Shown: positions 24,156 to 30,747 of the stretch, in pieces | How the letters are laid out: every line of letters starts with the position of its first letter | How positions within the stretch are numbered: the first letter of the stretch is position 1 | Origin: a virus | Direction: 5' to 3' (one strand) | DNA length: 46,117 nt | Virus record (IMG/VR): IMGVR_UViG_3300047318_000145 | Coordinates: 1 to 46,117 of that record | Position numbers and translations under genes: made by a program | The notes under the pieces: model-generated | The model's database searches: none | Told to the model about the DNA's origin: nothing | Seen by the model: the letters and a program-made list of their open reading frames with translations, nothing else

Positions 24156-24479
24156 ATGGCCACATTCGAGCACAAGCTAGGTAAGACGCGCGCGGGCGAG
24201 GGGACGCGCATTTGGCTAGAGGGCAAGCGCCTAATCGATCATGGTTTCGTGCACGGGGCGCACGTCATGCGGACATGGTCCGAAGGTCGCTTGCATCTTG
24301 CCGTTACCAGTGAAGGCGAATGGCAAACGTTGCCCCGTAGCGAGCGCACAACGGTGGCAGGTAGCGTTGAGCGTCCCATCATTGACATAACCGGCATTGC
24401 CGTGCGCGAGGCGTTCCCGACCGGCAAGGTGACCGCTACTTGGTACACGGACGGCCGATGCATCATCAAGGGGGTTTAG
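24156..24479 (+). CDS. Hypothetical early protein, SymE/AbrB-like pattern
   Basis: 107 residues. The segment TRIWLEGKRLIDHGFVHGAH followed by RLHLAV resembles the strand-turn pattern of SymE-type toxins, which have an AbrB-like fold (IWL.G..L...GF..G). The rest has a second beta pattern ending VTATWYTDGRCIIKGV. A DNA- or RNA-binding role is therefore possible. It is preceded by hairpin copy 1 and GAAAGGG. Toxicity is not shown. Confidence 0.65.
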   Translation: MATFEHKLGKTRAGEGTRIWLEGKRLIDHGFVHGAHVMRTWSEGRLHLAVTSEGEWQTLPRSERTTVAGSVERPIIDITGIAVREAFPTGKVTATWYTDGRCIIKGV

Positions 24480-24482
24480 ATT

Positions 24483-24674
24483 ATGCCGAAATACGAATGC
24501 TTTGCCCCGGGGCACCCGTTCCCCGTCGAAACCGTGGAAGCCGAAACGGCATGGGACGCGCGCAAGGCCTACGCGGCCAAGCATGCCCTAGGCGGAACGC
24601 TAGGCGTCATTGCGCGCCGTGCGGACCTTGTCGACGAAACGTGGAAGCGTATCGCGGATAAGCATCGCGACTAA
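24483..24674 (+). CDS. Small hypothetical early protein
   Basis: 63 residues beginning MPKYECFAPGHPFPVETVEA. It reads as a strand followed by an amphipathic helix (AWDARKAYAAKHAL) and another helix, a compact alpha/beta domain. Three bases follow the upstream stop. Not recognised. Hairpin copy 2 lies directly downstream. Confidence 0.65.
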   Translation: MPKYECFAPGHPFPVETVEAETAWDARKAYAAKHALGGTLGVIARRADLVDETWKRIADKHRD

Positions 24675-24692
24675 TCACGCAATCAATCGAGA

Positions 24693-24729
24693 CCTTACGG
24701 CGCGCGGTGAAAGCCTACGCGCCTTAAGG
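24693..24729 (+). ncRNA. Conserved GNRA-capped RNA hairpin, copy 2
   Basis: Folds as CCTTA, C, GGCGCG, C, GGT, loop GAAA, GCC, TA, CGCGCC, T, TAAGG. Relative to copy 1, an A-U pair is replaced by G-C, a U-G by U-A and a C-G by U-G. The tetraloop changes GCAA to GAAA, both GNRA. Both copies follow TCGAGA, precede GGCATT, and sit 25-28 bases before a start codon. This is direct sequence evidence for selection on RNA structure. Confidence 0.75.
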
Positions 24730-24754
24730 CATTGGGGAACATGAAAGGACGTCT

Positions 24755-24946
24755 ATGACTACCGTTGCTGAATTCGCTTTAGAAGCTCAACGCGCGGGCT
24801 TTCGCATTGAGGAAGATGAGGAAGGCTTGCTCTGGATTATCACGCCAGCGAGGCCCCGTAGGCCCTCGCAGCGCCTAGGCTCTTATACTAACTCCGACCG
24901 GGCTTGGATGGCTGCAGCGTGCACGGCACGGCAATTCACGACATAG
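24755..24946 (+). CDS. Small hypothetical early protein
   Basis: 63 residues beginning MTTVAEFALEAQRAGFRIEE. An N-terminal helix is followed by a beta hairpin (DEEGLLWIITPARP) and a basic turn. ATG is preceded by GAAAGGA. Not recognised. Downstream, 24947-25109 has no gene that I can support. Confidence 0.6.
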   Translation: MTTVAEFALEAQRAGFRIEEDEEGLLWIITPARPRRPSQRLGSYTNSDRAWMAAACTARQFTT

Positions 24947-25109
24947 GGCATATGCCGCAGTAAAAATACGGAAATGTCTAATCGTCGGGGCGGGTGTGGC
25001 GAAAACGCACTTGTCCAAAGATTCGCCATAGTGCTTATCAGCAACACAATTCCGGCGCACACGCGGCACTCTGCCAGTCAAGGCCTCGGGGAAAGCATCA
25101 TTAAGAGCA

Positions 25110-25409
25110 ATGCGACCGATCATCACCATTGACGCAACCGGCCATCTCTTCTCGACCATTATTGAAAATGAAGAGACTCCGGTGATTGCAGTGGGCACTC
25201 GCTTTACGTTTGAGAAGCCTTACGAAACGCCTTGGGGCGAGGTGCCTGCGGGCATTGTCGCGACTGTCACAGAGAACAACGACGCAACGGGTGAGCTTGA
25301 CCTGGAGGTGGCCGAGAAGGTACCAGCGCTGTTCATGTGGCAGGGGATGTTAATCCTACTGCCCTTTATGTCCGAAGACTTAAGTGCTTGCCTAACCCTA
25401 CTCGCTTGA
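25110..25409 (+). CDS. Hypothetical protein before the regulator gene
   Basis: 99 residues beginning MRPIITIDATGHLFSTIIEN. Mostly beta, with GTRFTFEKPYETPWGEVPAG and ATVTENNDATGELDLEV, like a small barrel. It is followed by a hairpin terminator. Not recognised. Confidence 0.6.
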   Translation: MRPIITIDATGHLFSTIIENEETPVIAVGTRFTFEKPYETPWGEVPAGIVATVTENNDATGELDLEVAEKVPALFMWQGMLILLPFMSEDLSACLTLLA

Positions 25410-25419
25410 CAATCGACTT

Positions 25420-25447
25420 CCCCGGGAGCATTTAGTTCCCGGGGTTT
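25420..25447 (+). terminator. Intrinsic terminator ahead of the regulator gene
   Basis: CCCCGGGA (25420-25427) and TCCCGGGG (25437-25444) form an 8-bp perfect stem with a 9-base loop, followed by TTT. The short T-run makes termination possibly incomplete. It separates the early cassette from the regulator and integrase genes and could instead act as an attenuator for them. Confidence 0.7.
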
Positions 25448-25464
25448 CACCAGAGGAACATTAG

Positions 25465-25851
25465 ATGCCAGTCGCACACGCCTCTTTCAAGCCAACACTT
25501 TCAGAAGAAGAACGCTCAGCCGCCCGCGCGCTGCGGATGGCCCTTGAACCATTTTATGCCATGCGTCCCAACGTGCCCCTTAGCTACCTGCGCACGTTCC
25601 TGCTGATTGCCGAGGAAGAAGGTCTCGGCGTCAATGACTACGCTGGCATTGGGGACATTGCCCCCAGTGTCATGACGCGCAACATTCTCGACATCGGCAC
25701 GCTCAACCGACACAAGGAAGAAGGCTTGGCGCTGGTCGCCAATGACCGCGACCCGTACGACCTTCGCAAGCACAACGTTCGCGTGACGCCTAAGGGCCGT
25801 GCGCTCGTGCGTCAGTGGGTCACCGTGCTCCGCTCTTACTGTAAGGGATGA
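25465..25851 (+). CDS. MarR-like winged-helix regulator
   Basis: 128 residues. The C-terminal ~90 residues follow the MarR pattern: a helix FLLIAEEEGLGVNDYAGIGD, a recognition-helix-like APSVMTRNILDIGTL, a wing with GLALVANDRDPYDLRKHNVR and the final TPKGRALVRQWV. It lies six bases before the integrase gene, and no other repressor-like gene is present. It is thus the best candidate for a lysogeny regulator. Its target could be the repeats in the control region. Effector and site unknown. Confidence 0.75.
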   Translation: MPVAHASFKPTLSEEERSAARALRMALEPFYAMRPNVPLSYLRTFLLIAEEEGLGVNDYAGIGDIAPSVMTRNILDIGTLNRHKEEGLALVANDRDPYDLRKHNVRVTPKGRALVRQWVTVLRSYCKG

Positions 25852-25857
25852 TAGCCA

Positions 25858-26952
25858 ATGGCATTTGCAGAACGCGATAGCCGCACGAAGAAGCATACAG
25901 GCCGATGGGCTGTAGACTTTTGGTGGCGGCCCAAAGGTGAACCTGAGAAGCGTATGCGCCGTGCGTTCGACAGCAAGGCCGAGGCCGAGGCTGCAGAGAC
26001 TTACGCGCGCAGCACTGGCCAGTGGCCTAGCGCGACCGAGGAGGAGGCTGGAGGCCCGACCTTCCGTATGGCGGCCGAGGACATGCGCAAGCATCACGAC
26101 GTCTGGCAACGCGGCCGGGACACCTCGGGGCAAGCACGGCTCGACTGGATCATTGAGCAGATCGGTGACCTCCAGGTAAGGAAGGTTTCGACCGAGGACC
26201 TAGATGGCCTCGTGCGCGCCCTGCGTAAGCGCAAGGTGGTGTCACGTCGCAACGATACCGGCAAGCTCAAGGGCCGCACCATTAACGGCTATCTGACCAT
26301 GGCCAGCGCCGTGCTGACATGGGCGGCCGACCGGCCGAAGGTTTATGGTGCCTTCCGCGTCCCCAATCTGCCGTGGCAGGACACGATCAAGACCCGCATC
26401 CACTTCCTCACAATGGCTCAGCAGGAGGCTTTGGTCTCCTACTACCTTGAGAAGGGTTGGAAGGAAGAGGCCTTATTGGTGCGCGTCTTTGCGTCGTCGG
26501 GCATGCGTTGGAGTGAGGCGGCCGGGCTCGAACCCCACATGGTCACCGTGGGCAACCGGAACGGCTGGATCAAGCTCGATGCCACCAAGACAGATAATCC
26601 CCGGGACATCCCTATCTCCGTCGAAACCGCGCGCGACCTCAAGGCCTTGTTGGCCTCAGGTTATGCCCTGAATTACAGCCGCACGCGCACTAGGTTCGAC
26701 GTCGCAAGGGATTTGCTTGGGTTGCCGCCCGCTCTCACCATGTACGGCATGCGTCACGCGGCGGCGACCTATCTGACGAAGGGCGGCGTCCAACCGGCAA
26801 AAATCCAATCATTCATGGGACATAGCAGCTACGCGACCACGCAGCAGTATGTCCACGTCGAGCCGGATGACCTCGTCGAGGCCGTAAATATTCTCACCCC
26901 AACACATGGGGGCGAGGGCCAAAACGGCTTGACGGGTCCGAAAAATACGTAG
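25858..26952 (+). CDS. int: Tyrosine site-specific integrase
   Basis: 364 residues. Arm and core-binding regions occupy about 1-175. The catalytic domain carries R217 (SSGMRWSEAAGL), K244 (DATKTDNPRD), R299 in YGMRHAAATYL, H322 (FMGHSSYATT) and the nucleophile Y331 (QQYVHV). The usual His of the HxxR box is Tyr here (Y296), a change tolerated in some integrases. The gene is followed within 15 bases by a tRNA-Cys-like fragment, the likely attP. It makes this T7-supergroup phage potentially temperate. Confidence 0.92.
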   Translation: MAFAERDSRTKKHTGRWAVDFWWRPKGEPEKRMRRAFDSKAEAEAAETYARSTGQWPSATEEEAGGPTFRMAAEDMRKHHDVWQRGRDTSGQARLDWIIEQIGDLQVRKVSTEDLDGLVRALRKRKVVSRRNDTGKLKGRTINGYLTMASAVLTWAADRPKVYGAFRVPNLPWQDTIKTRIHFLTMAQQEALVSYYLEKGWKEEALLVRVFASSGMRWSEAAGLEPHMVTVGNRNGWIKLDATKTDNPRDIPISVETARDLKALLASGYALNYSRTRTRFDVARDLLGLPPALTMYGMRHAAATYLTKGGVQPAKIQSFMGHSSYATTQQYVHVEPDDLVEAVNILTPTHGGEGQNGLTGPKNT

Positions 26953-26964
26953 AGAAAACAACGG

Positions 26965-27010
26965 GGCCACGTGGCGGAGTGGTTACGCGCCGGTCTGCAA
27001 ATCCTCTGTA
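26965..27010 (+). other. attP: Candidate attP core, 5' half of a tRNA-Cys(GCA)
   Basis: From 26965 the sequence reads as the acceptor strand, D arm and anticodon loop of a tRNA-Cys: GGCCACG, TG, GCGGAGTGGTTACGC, then CTGCAAA with anticodon GCA at 26997-26999. After about 27010 tRNA likeness stops, and there is no TpsiC arm or CCA end. The anticodon stem is mispaired, so it is not a working tRNA. Location right after the integrase gene identifies it as the probable recombination core, with crossover likely at the anticodon arm of a host tRNA-Cys gene. Confidence 0.75.
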
Positions 27011-27058
27011 AAGAAGCTTCCCCTTGTAAACGTAATTTTCGTACCTATAACAGCAACC

Positions 27059-27083
27059 GAGGCTCGCTACGGCGGGCCTTTTT
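27059..27083 (+). terminator. Intrinsic terminator after integrase and attP
   Basis: GGCTCGC and GCGGGCC pair (one U-G) around a TACG loop, followed by TTTTT (27079-27083). It would stop transcripts from the regulator-integrase unit before the RNA polymerase gene, leaving that gene to its own promoter. Confidence 0.8.
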
Positions 27084-27103
27084 GCACCCCTAATTGGTGC
27101 GTG

Positions 27104-27119
27104 CTGTCAAAAGACTTCC
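27104..27119 (+). promoter_or_regulatory. Shared 16-bp motif, copy 2
   Basis: CTGTCAAAAGACTTCC differs from 23128-23143 at one position. It lies 84 bases before the RNA polymerase start and 23 bases before the proposed promoter at 27143. Possible regulator site for both transcription units. Confidence 0.45.
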
Positions 27120-27142
27120 CACAAGATACTTCTGCTGCCCTG

Positions 27143-27177
27143 TCAATGAGTTAGCCGCTAAGCCTCAGGGGGTTTAG
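27143..27177 (+). promoter_or_regulatory. Proposed phage RNA polymerase promoter upstream of its own gene
   Basis: Copy of the 35-bp motif (TCAATGAG...TTAGC...AGCCTCAGGGGGTTTAG), 25 bases before the polymerase ATG. A T7-type promoter here would give positive autoregulation once some enzyme has been made from a host promoter. See 22021-22055 for column conservation. Confidence 0.65.
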
Positions 27178-27202
27178 ACAAGACAAAAGGAACTGTTCCC
27201 CG

Positions 27203-29737
27203 ATGAACGCAATTCCGTCCACCATTGAATTCGATCTAGCCGTTAAAAAGATCAACAACCAAGACACTAGAGCTAGGACCAACGAAGGCTTCAGCAGCAC
27301 CCTAGGTGCACGTAAGCTCACCGCACGCAGCCTTAGCGCCGTGACCGAGGGCGTGGTGTCTGCTTTGAATAACAGCAACAAGCTCCGCACCGACAGCATG
27401 GAGTTCAAGCTGCAGCGTGTCCTTAGGGGACTGGATGTCGAGGTGATCGCCTTGGCGTGCCTGATGCCTGCGCTCAACAGCGTGGCCCTTGAGCACACCC
27501 ACCGGGACGCTGCACTGGCCATTGGGGGTTCCTTGTGGACCGAAGCCTACATGAGGAAACTGCTGGTCACCGACAAGAAGGCCGCAGGGTCCCTTACGAA
27601 GGCCGCTGGTGAGCGTTTCGCCAGCGTGAAGCTTCGGCAGGCCAAGGTGATTAAGGACGCTGAGAAGCGCCTAGGCTTCACCATGGAGGAATGGACGCGC
27701 CCTATGCGACTGCATGCTGGCCAGTGGGGCATCAACATTCTGCTGCAGGCTCTCCCGCACGTGTTCGAGCTTCGCGAGATTCCGAACGATGCCGAGAAGG
27801 CGTGGAGCGTCACCGACGAAGCGGCGACCATGATGGACGACGTCGTCAATGATGCCGTGCTCAAGTCTCCTGTCTATCAGCCGCGCACTGTGAAGCCGAA
27901 CGATTGGACAGGCTTCTATTCGAAGATTGCCGAAGACAGGCGCTTCGCGAGCGTTGCGGTCCCCTTGGTCCGTACGCTGCACAAAGAGACCGTCGCTGCG
28001 ATCAAGCACGCCATTAAGACGGGCCAGATGGATGGCGTCATGCGTGCAGTCAACAACCTGCAGAGCGTGCCTTACAAGATCAACGGTTGGCTGTTGGGCA
28101 TCCTGCAGGAATGCGACCACCTCGGCATCGAGGTTAAGGGCGTGCCCCCGCAGAAGCCTAAGAAGGTCACCCCGCGCTCGTCTGACGAAGTGTGGGCCGC
28201 AATGACCAAGGCAGAGCAGGGCCGCCGTGCGGCTCAGATCAAGATTGAGAAGAAGCGTAACCGCATCGACAAGGCGGCTCGCTTCAAGTTCAACATCGAC
28301 CTGAGCGTTGCGCGTCGCATGCAGATCGTTGACCAGTTCTTTACCCCGATGAACCTCGACTGGCGCGGTCGCGTTTATTACCTCACGCAATTCAACTTCC
28401 AACGTGAGGACTATGTGCGCGGCATGTTCCTGTTCGCCAACGGCAAGCCTGTGGGTGAGCGGGGCATCTATCACCTGAAGCTTCAAGTCGCCAATACCTG
28501 GAGCGGTGAGCAGAAGCTCGACAAGCAACCGATGCCCGTGCGCGTGAAGTGGTGCGACGACAACATCGACCTGTTGCGGGACTTCGTTGCGCGTCCGCTC
28601 CACAACACCGACTGGACGAAGGCCGACAAGCCCTTCGCCTTCCTCGCTGCCGCACGGGAGCTTGTGAACGCATGGGACAATCCGTCGTACGTCTGCCACC
28701 TCCCGGTAGCCTTCGACGGTAGCTGTAATGGCTTGCAGCACCTTTGCGCCATGACCCGCGCGTCCGAGGGCAAGTTCGTCAACCTGACGGACAACAAGAC
28801 GCCTGAGGATATCTATCAGTTGGTCGCTGACGCGGCGCTCAAGAGCATCGAGGCCGACAAACACAGCGACACCCTGTATTACGCTCAGGGTCCCGCTGAC
28901 GCTCCCCGCAAGGCTAACGCTACGCTGGGTGACCTCGCGCAACTCGCCATCGAGTATGGTGTGAACCGCAAGCTCGTGAAGCGTAACGTGATGACCTTCG
29001 CCTATTCGAGTAAGGAAAATGGGATGAAGGATCAACACGTCGAGGACACCATCGACGCTGAGAGCCTCAAGGGCAACTATCCGTTCGGCACCACCTTTGC
29101 CGAACAGCAGTTGGCCGCGTCGTATCTCGCCAAGCGTACGATGGCTGCAATCAAGAGCGTTGTCACCAAGCCTGCAGAAGCCATGGCGTTCATGCAGAAG
29201 CTGGCTCAAGTGCTCGCCCACGAAGGCAAGGCGCTTACTTGGAAGACCCCCATGGGTCTCCCTTGGATCAACCGCTACCATGCGTCCAACGTGCGGGTCA
29301 TCAGGCTCTCTTGCTACAGCAAAGGCGTTCGTATCCCCGTCGACACCATGCTCTCAGACGGCTTCGATACGGCTATCGCGAAGCGTGAGGTCTCCAATGG
29401 CGTGGCCCCAAACTTCGTTCACGCCCTCGACGGTTGTCATTTGCAGGCCTCTGTGAATGCTGCTGTCGACCGTGGCATCGTCGACTTCGCTACCGTCCAC
29501 GACAGCTACGGTTGCCTCCCGGCCGACGCTGACCTGTTCAATGAGGTGATCCGAGAGGAGTTCCTTCGCATCTACGTCGAGCGTGACGTGCTGCAGGAGC
29601 TTCTGGACGACGCCATCAGCCAACTCTCGGAAGCTGGCCGCGCCAAACTGGACAAAGAGCTTGAGAAGGCTCCCAAGCCAGTCCCGGGCGACCTGCCTTT
29701 GGAACAGATCATCAGCGCCGTCTACGCCTTCGCGTGA
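27203..29737 (+). CDS. Single-subunit DNA-dependent RNA polymerase, T7-like
   Basis: 844 residues. Motif A: FDGSCNGLQH with D505. Motif B: KLVKRNVMTFAYSSKE with K593 and Y601. Motif C: VHDSYG with D767. NLDWRGRVYYL (385-394) and APNFVHALDGCHL are also signature blocks of T7-type polymerases. Length is close to T7 RNAP (883). It would transcribe middle and late genes from its own promoters. It is flanked by two copies of the proposed promoter and followed by a hairpin. Confidence 0.96.
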   Translation: MNAIPSTIEFDLAVKKINNQDTRARTNEGFSSTLGARKLTARSLSAVTEGVVSALNNSNKLRTDSMEFKLQRVLRGLDVEVIALACLMPALNSVALEHTHRDAALAIGGSLWTEAYMRKLLVTDKKAAGSLTKAAGERFASVKLRQAKVIKDAEKRLGFTMEEWTRPMRLHAGQWGINILLQALPHVFELREIPNDAEKAWSVTDEAATMMDDVVNDAVLKSPVYQPRTVKPNDWTGFYSKIAEDRRFASVAVPLVRTLHKETVAAIKHAIKTGQMDGVMRAVNNLQSVPYKINGWLLGILQECDHLGIEVKGVPPQKPKKVTPRSSDEVWAAMTKAEQGRRAAQIKIEKKRNRIDKAARFKFNIDLSVARRMQIVDQFFTPMNLDWRGRVYYLTQFNFQREDYVRGMFLFANGKPVGERGIYHLKLQVANTWSGEQKLDKQPMPVRVKWCDDNIDLLRDFVARPLHNTDWTKADKPFAFLAAARELVNAWDNPSYVCHLPVAFDGSCNGLQHLCAMTRASEGKFVNLTDNKTPEDIYQLVADAALKSIEADKHSDTLYYAQGPADAPRKANATLGDLAQLAIEYGVNRKLVKRNVMTFAYSSKENGMKDQHVEDTIDAESLKGNYPFGTTFAEQQLAASYLAKRTMAAIKSVVTKPAEAMAFMQKLAQVLAHEGKALTWKTPMGLPWINRYHASNVRVIRLSCYSKGVRIPVDTMLSDGFDTAIAKREVSNGVAPNFVHALDGCHLQASVNAAVDRGIVDFATVHDSYGCLPADADLFNEVIREEFLRIYVERDVLQELLDDAISQLSEAGRAKLDKELEKAPKPVPGDLPLEQIISAVYAFA

Positions 29738-29744
29738 CCAGATA

Positions 29745-29775
29745 GCTTCCCCCTGTCAACAGACTGCGGGGAAGC
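29745..29775 (+). terminator. Hairpin after the RNA polymerase gene
   Basis: GCTTCCCC and GGGGAAGC form a perfect 8-bp stem around a 15-base loop that can itself pair (CTGT/ACAG). No T-run follows, so it may be a processing site or a weak terminator and not a classical intrinsic one. It starts seven bases after the stop codon. Confidence 0.5.
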
Positions 29776-29791
29776 ACTATATTCCACAAAA

Positions 29792-29826
29792 TCAACTACT
29801 TAGCCCCCGAGCCTCAGGGGGTTTAG
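29792..29826 (+). promoter_or_regulatory. Proposed phage RNA polymerase promoter for the replication genes
   Basis: Copy of the 35-bp motif (TCAACTAC...TTAGC...AGCCTCAGGGGGTTTAG). It shares 28 of 35 bases with the copy before the polymerase gene and 24 conserved columns with the late copy on the other strand. It heads the long unidirectional run of replication genes from 29872. Confidence 0.68.
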
Positions 29827-29871
29827 CCAAGACGCCATCCCGGCAAGGCCCAGTCACCCCGGAGATTTCCC

Positions 29872-30039
29872 ATGGAATACCAGACCAAGCATTCCTCTGC
29901 CTCCCGCAACTTCCGCAATGACGTGCTTCGCGGCGTCGAGCCCGCCATTCTCGACCGCGCAACACTGGAGGCACGTGGGATCGACACCGAGGCGCTGGAG
30001 CAGCGCATCCGCCAGAGCAAGGAGCTTCGCTACTCATGA
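29872..30039 (+). CDS. Small charged hypothetical protein
   Basis: 55 residues beginning MEYQTKHSSASRNFRNDVLR and ending in a basic helix (LEQRIRQSKELRYS). It is the first gene after the proposed middle promoter. Its stop overlaps the next ATG. Not recognised. Confidence 0.65.
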   Translation: MEYQTKHSSASRNFRNDVLRGVEPAILDRATLEARGIDTEALEQRIRQSKELRYS

Positions 30040-30239
30040 TCCGAAAGCGTCTCTACGACCGGCTGTGCAACGTCTCGCACACTCCGGCTTTCCATGCGTC
30101 TCACGGAGTGGCGCACTGCGCTTACTTCGTGGCCGTGATGGCTGAAGGGCATGGCCTGTATGCCGTCGTCGGCGGGGTCATGGTCGTCTACTCCCTGATC
30201 ACTGTGCTGACCACGGAGGAGCCTGATGGGCATTCGTGA
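30036..30239 (+). CDS. Small membrane protein
   Basis: 67 residues. Two hydrophobic segments, about 27-38 and 41-58 (LYAVVGGVMVVYSLITVL), with a His-rich stretch HTPAFHASHGVAH before them. ATGA overlap with the upstream gene. Function unknown. Confidence 0.6.
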   Translation: MIRKRLYDRLCNVSHTPAFHASHGVAHCAYFVAVMAEGHGLYAVVGGVMVVYSLITVLTTEEPDGHS

Positions 30240-30402
30240 CACCAACCTTGAGCCTTACATCGTCGTGCCATCCATTCGGTCCCCAAGTGGGGCCGATGTC
30301 ATTTGTAGGTCGCACATCGTTAGCGAGGACATCAAACCTCGCGAAGCCTTTGCGCTCGCCGCAGCACTCAACGAAGAATTCCAGAAGAGGATGGCCCTAT
30401 GA
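30226..30402 (+). CDS. Small hypothetical protein
   Basis: 58 residues, MGIRDTNLEPYIVVPSIRSP then a helix REAFALAAALNEEFQKRM. GGAGGA precedes the ATG at six bases. It overlaps the upstream gene by 14 bases and the next by four. Not recognised. Confidence 0.65.
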   Translation: MGIRDTNLEPYIVVPSIRSPSGADVICRSHIVSEDIKPREAFALAAALNEEFQKRMAL

Positions 30403-30539
30403 CCAGCACCTACATCAGCTACCTGACGATCAACAACACGGCTGACTGGCACGCGACCATGGCCATGAAGGCTTACCGCAAGAAGCAATGGGATGCCTAT
30501 CGGCGTCACATCGCGATTGCTGACGAGCTTCGCGCCTAA
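30399..30539 (+). CDS. Small hypothetical protein
   Basis: 46 residues, MTSTYISYLTINNTADWHAT followed by a basic aromatic helix (YRKKQWDAYRRHI). The start overlaps the upstream stop by ATGA. Not recognised. Confidence 0.6.
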   Translation: MTSTYISYLTINNTADWHATMAMKAYRKKQWDAYRRHIAIADELRA

Positions 30540-30550
30540 CAGTTTCTAAG

Positions 30551-30720
30551 CGTCCGCTCTAACGGACGTAAGGCCCACAGGGAAACCTGCGGGAGCGGAA
30601 TGAGTGCGCCTGCTGCAAAGGGTCAGGCGCGTCGCCAAGCGTGCGTTTTAGAGAACGAGACGTGGAAGGCGCACTAGAACGAGGCGTCCAGCAGCTACGC
30701 CTACATTCCGTATTTTTTCC
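30551..30720 (+). ncRNA. Structured intergenic RNA element of four hairpins
   Basis: The 208-base gap 30540-30747 breaks an otherwise overlapping gene run. It contains CGTCCG/CGGACG (30551-30568), CCCACAGG/CCTGCGGG with a GAAA tetraloop and one A/C mismatch (30574-30593), GCGCCTG/CAGGCGC (30606-30630) and AGGCGT/ACGCCT (30682-30702), with TTTTTT at 30713. CCGCTC (30554) can alternatively pair with GAGCGG (30593). This looks like a noncoding RNA or long leader for the gene at 30748. No known family recognised. Confidence 0.55.
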
Positions 30721-30747
30721 ATTCAGAACCAGTCACAGGAGCTACCA

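Noticed and set aside
24875-25198. 107-codon minus-strand ORF in the gap before 25110
   Set aside because: No ribosome site, Arg/Cys-rich shadow-like composition and overlap with genes on both sides.
26965-27040. Complete functional tRNA-Cys gene
   Set aside because: Only the 5' half is present; the anticodon stem is mispaired and there is no TpsiC arm or acceptor 3' strand, so an att core is the better reading.
27024-27051. Host sigma70-type promoter TTGTAA-N16-TATAAC
   Set aside because: It is followed within a few bases by the intrinsic terminator at 27059, so it could only make a tiny transcript; likely chance in an AT-rich spot.
27671-29281. 536-codon minus-strand ORF inside the RNA polymerase gene
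   Set aside because: High-GC shadow; the plus strand encodes all polymerase motifs and the antisense product has no recognisable pattern.
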